Shown piece after piece: positions 1 to 11,598 of a stretch of DNA of 64,000 nt. A program made the translations under genes and the position numbers. This DNA comes from Rhabdophis nuchalis. Its lineage: Eukaryota; Chordata; Lepidosauria; Squamata; Natricidae. The first letter of the stretch is position 1. Every line of letters starts with the position of its first letter. The notes under the pieces were generated by a model. That model did not search any database. It had not been told where the DNA came from and saw only the letters and a program-made list of their open reading frames with translations. The stretch is taken from assembly GCA_039707465.1 (NCBI GenBank), contig CM077644.1, positions 216,509,462 through 216,573,461 on the forward strand, given 5' to 3'.

Positions 1-805
1 ATTGTCATATTTATAAAGGGAATGCAAATATAAGGATTAAACAGAAATGCAAACCTCTGTTTATTTATGAATAGTATTGGATTTCCAAAAGCAAAACAGA
101 TGATCCAGTCTAGCCTACATCATAGGGTTGTTGTCAAATCCTTGGAGGGCAAAATATTATAATCCAAATAAAATAGACGGCTCTTTTTAAAAATATACAA
201 ATTAGCAATTCATTAGGCATCAGCATATTATATCTGAATAAGTCAAATATATACAAGCAATTGCTGGGTTCAGAACAAGTTTCATTCCCTACCTCTGTTT
301 TTAACCCAAATTTGTTTCTGAGTCAGAATAGGTTACTGTACTTGCCTTCTGCATATCAGGAATGGACAATGCCACCACAAACTTATTTATAACATTGTTG
401 TAAGTTAAAACTTATAACTTTTATATCTTGGTTTTCTCTGTAACTCTCTATGAGAGTGAAAGTAGGACCTTGAAGAGGATGGATAAGAAAGGTACGAATG
501 GATTTAAACTTTGGTGTTGGAAATAGCCAAGAAAAGAAACAAACAGATCACAGAACATATCAGCTGAGAATTCTCATTTGAGGTACAAATTATCATATTT
601 TGAACAAATTGTGTAAAGACTTGGCTGTTTGGAAGGGAAAGCTGAAAGGAAAGAATAACCAGTAGCAAAGTGGATGGACTTGATTACAGGTGTAATGAAT
701 ATACTACTGGGAAACTTTTAAGACCTTGTTGGGGACAGAAAGTCCTGGAAAAGGTCTGTCCATAGGACCTCTAAGAGTTAGCACTGACTTGATGGCACAT
801 TAATA
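1..805. other. AT-rich DNA, no gene seen
   Basis: No long frame, RNA gene or recognisable repeat was seen on either strand. It looks like intergenic or intronic background. Confidence 0.5.
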
Positions 806-1123
806 GGGGTAACATGGCCTAATGATTAAGATGTTGCGCTTGTCAACCAGAAGATTAACAGTTTGAGGCCCAAATACCATGTGACAGGGTGAGCTCCAGT
901 CCTTGTCCCAGCTCCTGCCAATCTAGCAGTTCGAAAGCATGCAAATGCAAGTGGATAAATAGGTACCACTTTAATGGGAGAATAACAGCATTCCATATAT
1001 ATAATCATGTTGGCCACATGTCTACAAAAGCATCTTCAAACGCTGGCTCCCTCAACTAAAAAACAGAGATGAACACTGCCCCCTAGAGGCAGACATGACT
1101 GAAAGAGAAGACCTTTACCTTTA
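806..1123 (+). repeat. tRNA-derived SINE, CTTTA-tailed type
   Basis: The left end has a tRNA-like promoter: an A-box-like stretch (tggcctaatgattaagatg) followed by a B-box-like stretch (cagtttgaggccc). The body holds blocks that recur in three other places here (15715-15912, 51917-52240, and the split copy at 2590-3140), including 'tagcagttcgaaagcatg' and 'caagtggataaataggtacc'. The 3' end carries 'gccccctagaggcagacatgac' broken by a few changes and ends in a short CTTTA repeat. This is an RNA polymerase III-transcribed retroposon that depends on a LINE for movement. It is moderately diverged, so an old copy. The partner LINE cannot be read from the sequence. Confidence 0.75.
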
Positions 1124-2024
1124 ATTATTTTAATGTTGATTTCAATCTTGGATCTTAGCAATTTCAATTTTTACATGTTTGTTGGCCCTGGAATGTAAAG
1201 GCAAGATATACATAAATAAAAGTTTCCTAATAAAAATAATGTTTTTCAGCCACATTTCTCCAATCCACATATTTTCCTCCTCAATGACTACAGCTTACTT
1301 TTAAAAAGCTATATGTACAGCTCGTAATTGCATGAATTGCATCACATCTAGTTTGCTACACTAACCAATAATTTACCCAAAAAGGGGATTTTGTTCTCTC
1401 CATTTACAGCTCTTGCCATCCTTTCAAATGCCTAATTCTCAAACAATGCTCTGGATGTTTAACAAAAGAAGCATTGACAGTTGTTCATTATTTGTTATTT
1501 CCAGTGGCAAGCTGAATTTATTCTGCGTTTTGACCATTAATTTTGATTTTTGTTTGTTATATTCTAAAAGAGAATAATATTTTAATGAAGCACTCATGGG
1601 TAAGATATGGAACTCTATATTATTAATGAAATGGTCAAGCCTTATGTGTGAATGTCCTTTCTTTCACCATATCATCCTCTCTTCAGCAGTTTACCTCTTC
1701 CCAGACATCCCATAATTTAATGAAATCCCATGAAAGGCACAATTCCCATTAAAAAAAAGAGTCGCTTAGGTGAGATGTGCAATCTGAAAATGTTGGAAAG
1801 AAATGGATACGTTTGTAACTGTGAATGCATCTGCGGGCATTTTACATGATGCCACAGAATTAAACAAATTGAAAAATACCATCAAAAGATGTTCTAAGAT
1901 CATCTAAATCAACAGACAAAAGAACAATAGTTTCTTTCATTAGAAATAAAAATTTGAGGACTACAGATTCCAGTAGTGTAAATTAAATCGATGATAATGT
2001 TTCCATTTAATCTAGATGGTTTAT
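1124..2024. other. AT-rich DNA, no gene seen
   Basis: No gene or repeat was recognised. The stretch 1790-1930 is slightly less AT-biased and could be a conserved non-coding segment, but nothing in it proves that. Confidence 0.4.
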
Positions 2025-2233
2025 GGTGGTGCAGTGGTTAGAAGGCAGTATGGCAGGCTAATTCACTGCCCGCTGTCAGGAGTTTGATTCAAGATTGACT
2101 CAGCCTTCCATCTTTCTGAGGTTGATAAAATGAGGACCCAGATTGTTGGGGGCAAGATACTGACTCTGTAAACCGCTTAGAGAGGGCTGTAAAGCACTGT
2201 GAAGCCCTATATAAGTCTAAGTGCTATTGCTAT
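2025..2233 (+). repeat. Sauria-type tRNA-derived SINE
   Basis: It starts with 'ggtggtgcagtggttaga', the tRNA-like head of this squamate SINE family. It continues with the conserved central block 'gactcagccttccatc' and 'aaaatgaggacccagattg', then 'gtaaaccgcttagagagggc', and ends in a short GCTATT repeat. The same blocks recur on the minus strand at 20929-21138, 39101-39340, 50829-50925 and 54659-55740. It is full length or nearly so and moderately diverged. Confidence 0.85.
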
Positions 2234-2589
2234 ATTGGGCCATTTCCAAAAGATATGATAAATGATTGGTCCATAATTTCATCTTTTCCAAACCCTCTCA
2301 CTTGTTCAATAACACTTGTATAGAGTGTGTCCCGTCAGCTAATTTCTTATCCAAGTTTCCTTGAAAATTATTCTCCAATACCGTAACATACTACTCAATT
2401 GTGCTGATAAGTTGGTTGTTCAATTTAGAGTGCCATTACACTGGCAACCAGCATATACTAAAATATGGAAATTATTTATCAATCAACTATTTATCAATAA
2501 TTTGGATTACAACCATCTGAAATCTGAGAGTTTCTGTTTCAAGGCAATTGAACCAGCAATTTTCCAAATACGCTTGCACAGTCATGTAG

Positions 2590-3140
2590 CCAGCATGGCT
2601 CCATGGAGTGCTATTATGTTGCCACTGAAGTGGTACCTCTTTTATCTACTCACGTTTGCATTCTTTTTGAACTGCTAAGTGAGCAGGAGCTAGGCAGGGG
2701 TTTGGGAGAACCTATAGCTAAGATTCTATGTAGTTTGGAGAACCCCAAAATCCCACTCCTGGCTGGCCTCTCCCACCCCACCCTGCCCCTCCCACCCCAC
2801 CCTGCCCCTCCCAGGAGTCTCCACATGGCCCATTTTGGATGCAGGAAAGTGCAGGTAAGTGCACGGAGCCTGGGGAGGCCATTTTCATCCTCTCAGAGGC
2901 TCGAGGACATCCTCTGGAGCCCAGGGAGGGCAAAAACACCCCCCGCCATGCTGCAGGAGGCTGACTAGGCCACGCCCACCATGACCACACCCACCCAGCA
3001 ACCGGGCAGAGAACCCCTTGCTAACATTTTTGAAGCCCATCCCTGGAGCTAGGTCGTGTGGCACTCAGGTCTTGAACCTGGGCTGCCGGCATTCTAGCCT
3101 AATGTCTAAACCACTAAGTAACCCGGCTCTGAAATCTGAG
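2590..3140 (-). repeat. tRNA-derived SINE (CTTTA type) split by a hAT element
   Basis: Two pieces of one minus-strand SINE lie either side of a hAT insertion. The left piece (2590-2694) carries the body block, with 'ttgaactgctaagt' matching the tagcagttcgaa block of the copy at 806-1123. The right piece (3046-3140) carries the tRNA-like head, with 'cttgaacctggg' (B box) and 'gtctaaaccactaag' (A box) on the opposite strand. The 8-bp GAGCTAGG is present at both edges of the insertion, which proves the two pieces were once contiguous. Confidence 0.75.
2695..3045. mobile_element. Non-autonomous hAT element, GC-rich family
   Basis: This 351-bp element begins 'caggggtttgggag' and ends 'gaagcccatccctg'. 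It is flanked by a perfect 8-bp target duplication, GAGCTAGG (2687-2694 and 3046-3053), inside a SINE. It has no coding capacity. A 19-bp unit starting 'cccaccccaccctg' is tandemly doubled at 2772-2809. Related copies lie at 9229-9637 and 31230-31622. The 8-bp duplication and CAGGG/CCCTG ends identify hAT-type transposition. The autonomous partner is not in the window. Confidence 0.85.
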
Positions 3141-5570
3141 AATAAGATAGTTCCTCCCAGAATTCTGGTGAATGTCTTCCCCCACTTTTCCCATGCTCAC
3201 CACAAAGGGGCTTTAAACATGAATTTCCTTAATCCTATCCCTTCCACCGCCTCCTCTGGATGAATACTGATTGATTACAAACTGTAGTATTCTATCTCTC
3301 CTTCCTGTCTTCTTACAATACCACGGAATTACATTATTTGATTATGTAATGCTTCCCTCCATGTTTTAATGTTGCTTTTGTACTTACAGAACCAAATATT
3401 TCCTTGCAATTTGCCCTTATCAGACAATCCTTTCTGCAGAAGTCTGTTTAATGGCAGTCAGACATAATTTCCATCTTTTAAGGTCAGGCTGATCTCTTCA
3501 AAGGTCAGAGGATATGCCAGTGTAAGGCTGACTGTTTTCAGTAGTTATGCTATGGCTTTTAAAGCTAATCCTTGTGGGGAATAAGAGATGTCAGAGAAAT
3601 ATTATACAGTAGTTACTAAATACGAGTCCTATATATAGCTTTAAAATGTTCTTACTTCTTAACATTAATTTGTAAATTAATTGTTCATTGTCACATTGAA
3701 AAATTAATATGGTAGAAAATATTCAAAAGCATAATACAGTGATGAAAAGACAGCTAGAACATTAGGATTATCTTGCAGAAAAGAGCTTTCTGTGCATATA
3801 TTCTCCCCATATGAAACTCAACCCCAAGAACTGGATGTGCTTGAAATCTTGGACACTGATACCAGAGATGGATTAAGGTCAAGGACATCCACAGGCAAGT
3901 AAAAAAAGACAAAATGGCAGCCATGAGCATGGAGCTGAAGTCTTTTCCTATTTTTATATCTGCCACCCTAGTCACGGTTTCAATAGCATGGATGTGGCTA
4001 CTAGTTTGACTGTTTCTTTAGCCCTGCAGTCCCTGATGCCTCTGATTAATACCATGGTAGATTTAGCCTGGCAGGATGCAGTTGGCTAAAAATTATACTC
4101 TACTTATTTGTAAACTTAACCACTTAACATTTGTGCATGTATGCACAGAAGATGTATAGCCAGAATGACACATTGGTATTTGAATGTTCAAAGTCCAAAA
4201 GCTCCTAGCAAAAAACTGACATCATGTGATTGGCATCAGGAGGACGAGGGGCTCATTCAGAGTGCTCAAGAATAGGATACAAGAATGATACAAACTCAAC
4301 AACAAAATATAGAATAGAAAAGATTGAATTCCTTAGCACTGTGCTTAGAATCACAAAATAAAAAAGTCAATATTTTCATCTGAGTTATGGGAGGAAATCC
4401 ATGCCACTTTCTTTGCAAGAATAGATGGATGGGTGGATATAAATGTATCTATGAAATATAAAACAAAAAAATATTAGAATGATGCCCAGATTGAATTTTG
4501 ACCAATTGGTTTATTTTAAACATTAGAATACTTCGAGACTGGGCTATTTTTCTAACACTGGATACTTCCATGAATTAGTTTCCTAGATGGTGATGATGAT
4601 AGTCACAAGGAGTCGGGCAAACCTTATTCCAAGAGAAGACAGTTCTGTAAAATAGCAACCAAGAAACCATGCCTCCTGGTCTCCATTTCTTTGTACCTCA
4701 CAGAAGTAGACTACAGTACTACAGTATATAATCAAAAGCTTCTCAAAAGCATTAATAATACCACTCCTGCTAACCTAATTCACATTCTCTGAAACTAGAA
4801 GGTTTCAGGTAGAACTTTCACCTAAGGACGTTATAATATTGGAGCTCCTACTGTCAGTTATGCCCCACCTAAAATGCTATTAGCTTAAACATTTCCCAAG
4901 CATTTCTGCTACTGAGATCTAAGTAGACATTACCTGAAAAACAAACAACCTAATCACAGGTTTGGTAGATGGTTGACTTTTATCAGGATTGTAATGCAGA
5001 TGTGAGATGATTTCTCTTGCCCATCTGTATTTGCAATAGGAAATGAAATTGCATGAAATAAGGATGGACAGCATGCAGTGCTCCAAATGTTAGAGTTAGT
5101 CAACTGATACGCTCATCATTTCTCACCACTAACAGTGCTGGCACTCACTGATGTGTTATTGCTCAGCAGCTTACAGAATTAGCAGAAAGGCTGTTCAAAG
5201 CATGTGGAAAGAAATGTTTCATAGTAGGTTAGCACAAGCAAAGCAGTGATATCTTTTGGAAGGCTGGCTGGCATGCATAAGCAGACCACACTTCAGCTGG
5301 GGCTGCCAGCAAACCTGCTGCATGTGTAACACATATGTGTTTAACACATATGTATCTAAAAATGTTGCGTAGCCAGTTTGGTCCAGTTCATACAAAGTGG
5401 TTCTTACATTTTGTCATGCAAGAAATAGGAGCAGAAGTTATATCTGGTCCCCTCCCACAGATACTCTCAAACTCATATGCAATACATATATAGAACTATT
5501 TGGTTGCCCCCCTCACAAGGAAAACTTTGGTCTTTCACATTCTTAAGCACCAAATACATTTGATTGTCAT
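3141..5570. other. AT-rich DNA, no gene seen
   Basis: No gene or strong repeat was recognised. A 14-bp perfect palindrome, aacacatatgtgtt, lies at 5328-5341 and is followed at once by a second copy of its left half. Confidence 0.45.

Positions 5571-5608
<38 letters not shown>
5571..5608 (+). repeat. (TTG)n microsatellite
   Basis: About twelve uninterrupted TTG units. The poly-leucine open frame that crosses it is an artefact of the repeat. Confidence 0.95.
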
Positions 5609-5676
5609 ATTCCTGCTCCTTCAGTGTCCGCGACTAAATCAGTGTGTCACAGCACAAAGGAACTACTCAGCTAAGT

Positions 5677-5811
5677 CAGGGGTCTACAAAGTCGGCTCTT
5701 TTAAGACTGGGGGACTTCAACTCCCAGAATTCCCCAGCCAGCTAGGCTGGCTGGGGAATTCTGGGAGTTGAAGTCCACCAGTCTTAAAAGAGCCGACTTT
5801 GCAGACCCCTG
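5677..5811. mobile_element. Palindromic hAT MITE, subfamily 'ggtctgcaaagtcggc'
   Basis: The left arm begins caggggtctacaaagtcgg, and the right arm is its near-perfect reverse complement, ending gcagacccctg. The arms meet at 'ccagccagctaggctggctgg', so the whole 135 bp is one inverted repeat with almost no unique centre. A perfect 8-bp target duplication, AGCTAAGT, flanks it (5669-5676 and 5812-5819). There is no coding capacity. Sister copies are at 14401 and 25629. The very low arm divergence points to a recent insertion. Confidence 0.92.
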
Positions 5812-5819
5812 AGCTAAGT

Positions 5820-6534
5820 GAACAAAAATCTAAGCAAATCCCCTTTGTTTCTACACGTTCTTCCACCCCATTGGCACCTTGGGAAATGTAGTCTTGATGC
5901 AGTGAGATTCAGAAGGGGCACTTTTGTTCCCCAGAATATGGTCTCTTCTTTGTCCCTTCAGCTTTCCATTGATAGCATTCCCAAAGAATTAGTTATTTTT
6001 CAGGAAAAACAGATACAAATTCTTCTGTTGATGAATATGCACGGCACAAAAAAATAACCAACTCCATTTGAGAATGGGTTTTATTTTCATCCCCAGATCA
6101 ATCCCTTGAAATAAAAATACACATTTTACAATCAGAGTGGTTTAAAATTGATAAAAAGTAGGGTAGTGAAAAATCAAAATGATAATACAGATGTTATACC
6201 AAAATCATGTCATAGTTGGTATAGGAATCTAACTTCCCTGATGTCATATTTGTTGCTATATCCACACAGAAAATGTCCACGCTTTAGTACATCTAAATAA
6301 ATGTACTGTGAAAACAAATGTCCTGGGTTTTTGTGTGTGTGTGTATGTGTGTTAGCATTTGTCTAAAAATGAAATGAAGGAATAACCCTAACTAGTTCAA
6401 ATCTGGATTCCAAATACAGGATATGTGATGAATTTAGAGGAAGATTAGGGACTTTTCCATAATAAATGTACATTTTGCTATAATGTAATATTTGGTTGCA
6501 GAACATTTGGTTCTGCAACACAACAAGACAGAAA
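5820..6534. other. AT-rich DNA, no gene seen
   Basis: It holds a short (TG)n run near 6333-6352 and nothing else recognisable. Confidence 0.45.
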
Positions 6535-7072
6535 CAGACTTCAGAGGATAATAAGAAATGCAGAAAAACAATTACTGCCAACCTGCCTTCCATTGAGGAC
6601 CTGTACACTGCATGAGTCAAAAAGAGGGCTGTGAAAATATTTAGAGCCCTCTGGCATCCTGGACACAAATTGTTTCAACTCTTACCCTCAAAACAACACT
6701 ATAGAGCACTGCACACCAAGACAACTAGACACAAGAACAGTTTTTCCCAAACGCCATCACTCTGCTAACCAAATCATTCCCTCACCACTGTCAAACCATT
6801 CACTAAGGCTGCATTACTATCACTATTAGTCTTCTCATCATTCCTATCACCCATCTCCTCCCACTTATGTCTGCAGGACTGTAACTTTGTTGTTTGTATC
6901 CTTATGATTTATATTGATATTGTTTCCTGATTGCTTATTTGTACCCTATGACTATCATCAGGTTTTGTACCTTATGATTCTTGACGAATATATCTTATCT
7001 TTTTATTTACACTGAGACTTTATGCACCAAAGACAAATTCCTTATGTGTCCAATCACACTTGGCCAATAAAG
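6535..7072 (+). mobile_element. 3' end of a LINE with pentanucleotide tail (snake CR1/L3-like)
   Basis: A 5'-truncated LINE. Translation of the first part gives broken matches to a LINE ORF2 C-terminus, with a recognisable 'FPKRHHSANQI'-type end and several stops. After it comes a long 3' UTR ending 'cacttggccaataaagaattctat', which runs straight into an (ATTCT)n array. A second copy with the same layout is at 43130-43740. LINEs that seed ATTCT/AGAAT microsatellites are known from snakes (the Snake1/L3 type). The clade assignment rests on that memory and on the tail, not on a search. Confidence 0.65.
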
Positions 7073-7136
7073 AATTCTATTCTATTCTATTCTATTCTAT
7101 TCTATTCTATTCTATTCTATTCTATTCTATTCTATT
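7073..7136 (+). repeat. (ATTCT)n microsatellite, tail of the LINE
   Basis: About twelve near-perfect pentamer units fused to the LINE 3' end at 6535-7072. Confidence 0.93.
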
Positions 7137-7683
7137 TATCAATTCTGAGCCATTAGCAGAGTCTTGCACAACTCACAAAGGGGAAAGGGCCATATTGATA
7201 ATTTAAAAATAATCGCAGAGGCAAAGAAATAGTTCGTGAAGCGATCGATTGCAGCAGCAATGATGCAGCTGCCAGTAAATGATTGGGCGGGTGAACAACA
7301 CATTTTGGGGTGACGGTGGCATCATATTTTTTCTGGTGGTGGCAATGTTTGGCAGTGGTGAATTTAATAAAAAATATAAATGGGCTCTTATGTGGCATAT
7401 TGTACATGTCTGCATTACAGACTCATATCAATACAATGAAAAAGCATTAGTGTTGCAATCTTGGAACTAACCAACCCACATTTGGTACTCAGAGTCTGAG
7501 ACCACTGGCACCTAGTAACAAACTAGATAAATATTGTGATGCAGGAGCCATAAAATTGTACAAGCACTTTCTCTCCATCCCTGATAACAAAAGCTCACTA
7601 ATGCCTAAGAACTTCCTGTCCTGCTGTGGTGCTCAATATCCTCTTTCTATCCACTGTGTCTCTCTCTTCCCAAGGGTAGAGCT
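7137..7683. other. No gene seen
   Basis: Short overlapping open frames occur on both strands, but none shows a domain or codon bias. No repeat was recognised. Confidence 0.4.
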
Positions 7684-7832
7684 CAGAGATGCGTTGGCCC
7701 AGATCGGGCAAACTGGTAGTGGCAGCAGCGGGAGGCTCTGCCCACCTGCCCAGACACTTCTGCACATGTGCAGAAGCATCGTGCACACGCATGAGCAAAC
7801 CGGTAGTAAAAAAAATTGGAAACCCACCACTG
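7684..7832. mobile_element. hAT-type element remnant
   Basis: It starts cagagatgcgttgg and ends 'gaaacccaccactg', with near-matching 8-bp flanks gtagagct / ataaagct (6 of 8). The interior holds 'gcacatgtgcagaagc' and 'aaccggtagtaaa', blocks shared with other hAT families in the window (8706, 30835, 58529). It is internally deleted and degraded. Confidence 0.6.
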
Positions 7833-8705
7833 ATAAAGCTTCCTTGTTGCATTAAATCTGACAGAGTGTCAATGCATTATTTTTAAAGAAAATAATCTGT
7901 TAATTTGTGCTGAAGCAACCATTCAGTTGTGTGTGGGTATCTACTAAATCTGCCTAGCAAATATGTATAGTACATTTGCTGCATTTCTCAGGCTTTCTAA
8001 TAGGCACAGTTTTAGCATTCCCTTCTCCAACTCAGCTGATTTTCCTGTAAAGCAGGTCAAATGTTCCAGTTATTCCAAATATCAAAAATACTTTAAAAGC
8101 TAATTTACGTAATTGTGCAAAACTACTTGCACAGTTCATCAGCAGTATGTACATCCCCACAATATGTTCTTCTTACACCTGAAACATTTCCATATAGACA
8201 ACCTTAAGATCAGTTTCTTTGTGACTCCCGAATAGAAAACAGCCAGTTTATCTCTGATAACTAACTGCTAATAAAAACAGCTCCTTTCAACAGGAATTTG
8301 TCTGTTGATGGCCTTGCAGTTTGAGGCTCGCTGGAGGAGCAGAAAGTCCTACAAACAAAACGACTCTCAATTTGTCTTGTTACAATATTGTAGGATCACA
8401 TCGTGGATCAAAAAGCTGACTACCACAGCAGTAGCTACTTAAGTTTTTTAGCCATCCCATTTAAAACAAAACAAAACAAAACACTATGTTAAAGTTCATT
8501 GATGCTCTTTCCTTAATGGAAATTAAACAGTGCACTTAGCACAATGTTTGGGGAAGAGATCATCTCAGAAAGGGTACCTTGGCATGGTAATGTTCTTGTT
8601 TTCATTTGTGAGGTGTGGCTCTGACACATCTGTTTTATAGTTAAATACAGAGCATTTGTCTGTGGTGCTGTCCTATATGAAAAAATGTCTTAACTGCATG
8701 TCAAC
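7833..8705. other. AT-rich DNA, no gene seen
   Basis: It contains a short (AAAAC)n run at 8461-8483 and nothing else recognisable. Confidence 0.45.
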
Positions 8706-8862
8706 CAGAGGTGGGTTACAAATCCCAGAGCTACCGGTTCACTCGTGCTCGTGCGCACGCACTCACATATTTGCGTGATGTCCAGGCAGGTGGGCACAAA
8801 CTCTTGCCATCGCCACTACCAGTTCGCCCAATCTGGGCCAAACTGGGAACAACCCACTTCTG
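8706..8862. mobile_element. hAT-type element, 'cagaggtgggtt' family
   Basis: Terminal inverted repeats cagaggtgggtt and aacccacttctg bound 157 bp. The flanks atgtcaac (8698-8705) and atctcaac (8863-8870) agree at 7 of 8 positions, as expected for a hAT target duplication. The interior is CpG-rich with 'cgtgctcgtgcgcacgc'. It is a non-autonomous relative of 30835-31144. Confidence 0.8.
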
Positions 8863-9013
8863 ATCTCAACAGAGAATTCTGATTTAATCTATCATGAGTC
8901 TTATTGCCCCTGGATTTGGTTCCCTGAAATAAGAAAGGTGGTAGTTTGTATGATGTGACCGTAGCTCAGCAACAGACCACATGCCTTGCACACTGAGAGT
9001 AGATGGGTTAGGT

Positions 9014-9134
9014 CATGGGTGGGCAAACTTTGCAACTTTAAGTCTGAAGGACTTCAGCTCCCAGAATTCTCCAGCCAGCTTTGCTGGGAGCTGAAGTCCT
9101 TCAGACTTAAAGTTGCAAAGTTTGCCCACCCCTG
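9014..9134. mobile_element. Palindromic hAT MITE, subfamily 'gggcaaactttgcaac'
   Basis: The two arms are reverse complements around 'ccagccagctttgctggg', bounded by catgggtgggcaaac and gtttgcccacccctg. The core is cttcagctcccagaattc. Flanks ggttaggt / ggttagga match at 7 of 8 bases. The closest sister is 59550-59671. Confidence 0.88.
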
Positions 9135-9228
9135 GGTTAGGATATTCTATAAATAGAGTGAAACATGTCAGGCCTTGTTGCCCTACTTTTTCCATTGCCT
9201 GGCTGCCGCATTTTAATTAGGAAAGCTT

Positions 9229-9637
9229 CAGGGGCCAGCTTCAAAAATTTCAGCAATTGTTTCTCTGCCCCGTTGCTGGGTGGGCGTGGCCATGGTAGGC
9301 GTGGCCTAGTCAGCATCCTGCACCACATGTGCGTGTGTGTGTTTTGCCTTCCCCAGACTCTGGAGGCTTTCCTCAAGCCTCTGGGAAGGTGAAATCTGCC
9401 TCCCCCGGGCTCCAGAGGCCTTCCGGAGGCCAGAAACGGACCCGTTTCCAGCCTTCTGTAACTTCTAGGAGGCCCATTTCCCCCACTCCTTGAGCCTCCA
9501 CACAGGCCCTGCACTTACCTCCATCCAAAATGTACTGTGTGCAGACTCCTGTGAGGAGTGGGGAGGGGTGGGGTGGGGGCCTAGCCAGGGGTGGGATTTG
9601 GAGGTTCTCCAAACCAGCCAAGTACAGCTTGTTCTGT
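9229..9637. mobile_element. Non-autonomous hAT element, GC-rich family, opposite orientation
   Basis: It is the reverse complement of the family at 2695-3045. It starts caggggccagcttcaaaaa, passes through 'gttgctgggtgggcgtggcc' and 'gcacttacctccatccaaaatg', and ends near 'ggtgggatttggaggttctcc'. The right end is eroded and no clear target duplication was found. The boundaries are approximate. Confidence 0.65.
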
Positions 9638-9759
9638 GTTTATAACTGCAAATTTGTATTCAACAACACCTAAATCTTTTCTGAAAGAAAGCTGTGTTTG
9701 TTAAATCTGCTTCTTTTATCTTATCTTTGTTTATTTATCTTACTTATCACCGATGGCTG

Positions 9760-10112
9760 GCTTTGCACAGTCACTCATGCACTCGTGACATCCCGACTGG
9801 ACTACTGTAATGCTCTCTACATGGGGCTCCCCTTGAGGTGCACCCGAAGACTGCAGCTTGTCCAGAATGCAGCCGCGCGGGCAGTTATGGGAACCTCTAG
9901 GTTTTCCCATGTAACACCGCTCCTGCGCGAGCTGCATTGGCTGCCTGTCGTCTTTCGGGTATGCTTCAAGGTGTTGGTTATCATCTTCAAAGCACTCCAT
10001 GGCACGGGACCTAGCTATCTGCGGGATCGCATCCTGCCCCATACATCCCTGTGGCCGATTCGCTCCCACAGAGAAGGACTTCTCCAGGTGCCGTCCACTA
10101 GGCTATGCCGTC
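9760..10112 (+). pseudogene. L2-clade LINE fragment, C-terminal part of ORF2
   Basis: An in-frame piece of LINE ORF2 from 'TVTHALVTSRLDYCNALYMG' through 'REGLLQVPSTRLC', the domain that follows the reverse transcriptase. It closely matches residues about 735-855 of the intact frame at 34329-37034. It starts abruptly, and it stops before the end of the ORF and the 3' UTR. At about 10110-10121 it is joined directly to an oppositely oriented L2 piece. It is GC-rich against an AT-rich background. Confidence 0.88.
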
Positions 10113-10114
10113 CA

Positions 10115-11598
10115 GTGGCACAATGATGACGTTTGGCCACTCTCAGCGCCACAATGTAAGTCCGTAAATGGGCTCTTACCTGTGTCCGGTCAGATTCAGA
10201 GCGGGTAGACCTCCATCTTCTCTCTAGGCATCTCTTGTGGCGTTTCATCACCCTCAGCTCCTCAGTAAACCAAGGAGCCAGGGTGGCTCGCCGCCGCAAG
10301 AGAGGCCGCAAAGGCGCGACCCGATCCAAGGCTCCCGTGGTCGCAGTATTCCATGCGGCCATGAGGTCCTCCATCGAGGCGCGGGTCAGGGGTACAGGAA
10401 GTGGCCCAAGCGCCGCCTGGAACCCATCAGGGTCCATCAGGCGCCTAGGGCGGAACCAGATAGGCGACTCGGGTTCCGCCTCCCCGCGGTGAGGGGCAGC
10501 GGTTGGAAAGTCGAGCCGGAGAAGTGAGTGGTCTGACCATGACAAGGGCGTGATGGCTATGTCCCCTAAACCCAGATCACTCTTCCATTGGCCTGAGACA
10601 AAGATGAGATCCGGTGTATGTCCACCCTCGTGAGTGGGGCCTTGAATTAATTGGGTCAGGTCCATGGCTGTCATGGAAGCCATGAACTCCCGAGCTACCG
10701 CGGATGATTCGCCCGCCAATGGCAGATTAAAGTCCCCCATGACTACAAGTCTGGGGGTCTCAACTGCCACCGTAGCGATCACCTCCAGGAGCTCGGGCAG
10801 GGCTGCTGTTACATAGCGGGGAGCCAGGTATACAACCAGCAAGCCCAACTGCCTCCCTAGGCCCCACTTCACGCAGAGGGACTCACAACCGGTAGTCTGC
10901 GGCACAATGCTCTCTCTCGGCTCAAGACCTTCCCTAACAATAACCGCTACCCCACCACCCCTACCTAGGGCCCGGGGCTGATGAAAAGCGCGGTAACCTG
11001 GTGGGCACATTTCAACGAAGGGGAGTCCACCCTCGTGGCCCAACCAGGTCTCCGCAATTCCTGCCAGGTCCGGCTCCCCCTCTGACACAAGGTCATGGAC
11101 GAGGGGGGCTTTGTTGACCACGGACCTGGCGTTACAAAACATCAGCCGCAGGCCCTGGCTCTGTACTCCCTGACCACCTAGCCTGCGGGGGTTGTGGCAC
11201 CTGACCGTTTGCAGCCATCGGCCTCGTGCCCCCAACCGGGAGGATGGGATTTGTCTCCCATCGGATCTGCCTCTCCCCACCAACCTCTCGATGGGTAGGC
11301 CCTCCGTGGAAACGACCCGTGTGTCCCCCCTCTTAGCGGATCCATCCGCCTCCTTCCGTAGTCTGCTGGCTCGGCCCGTTCCCTTCTTACTAGTCTCAAC
11401 CTGTCTACACCCTCCCCCCTCCCTGGTACCCCCTAAAATAAACAACAAATTTCTAACTAAAAAACCCCTAAGGCCGCACTTCGCCCACCTCTCCGGATTA
11501 ATAAATCCCTCATCAAGGCGGGCCCTCGTTAAAGAGGAGGGCCAGACCTGCGAGAGAGGGGACTCTCGCAGTAGCATAAGGTCTGCCTTAGAATACAT
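10115..11598 (-). pseudogene. L2-clade LINE 5' half: N-terminal region and endonuclease, truncated
   Basis: An open frame of about 495 LINE-derived codons on the minus strand, running on another 30 or so codons past the junction. Residues about 1-150 are a basic, CpG-rich leader of unknown role. Residues about 151-360 form an apurinic/apyrimidinic-type endonuclease that nicks the target DNA: NARSVVNK (Asn156), ETWL (Glu183), GDFN (288-291) and SDH (355-357) are all present. Residues 361-495 are the linker leading to the reverse transcriptase. The homology stops at 'RVAKRHHCAT', before any RT motif, where it meets the sense L2 piece at 9760-10112. The intact copy at 34329 lacks exactly the 5' part that this one keeps. 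Confidence 0.88.

Noticed and set aside
806..900. Candidate tRNA gene
   Set aside because: Box A- and box B-like words are present but the cloverleaf is degenerate and the sequence continues into a SINE body repeated elsewhere in the window.
2361..2968. Two overlapping open frames of 105 and 121 codons
   Set aside because: They cross unique DNA, a SINE fragment and a non-coding hAT element; no domain or codon bias.
5571..5771. Open frame starting with a poly-leucine run
   Set aside because: It is a translated (TTG)n microsatellite running into a MITE.
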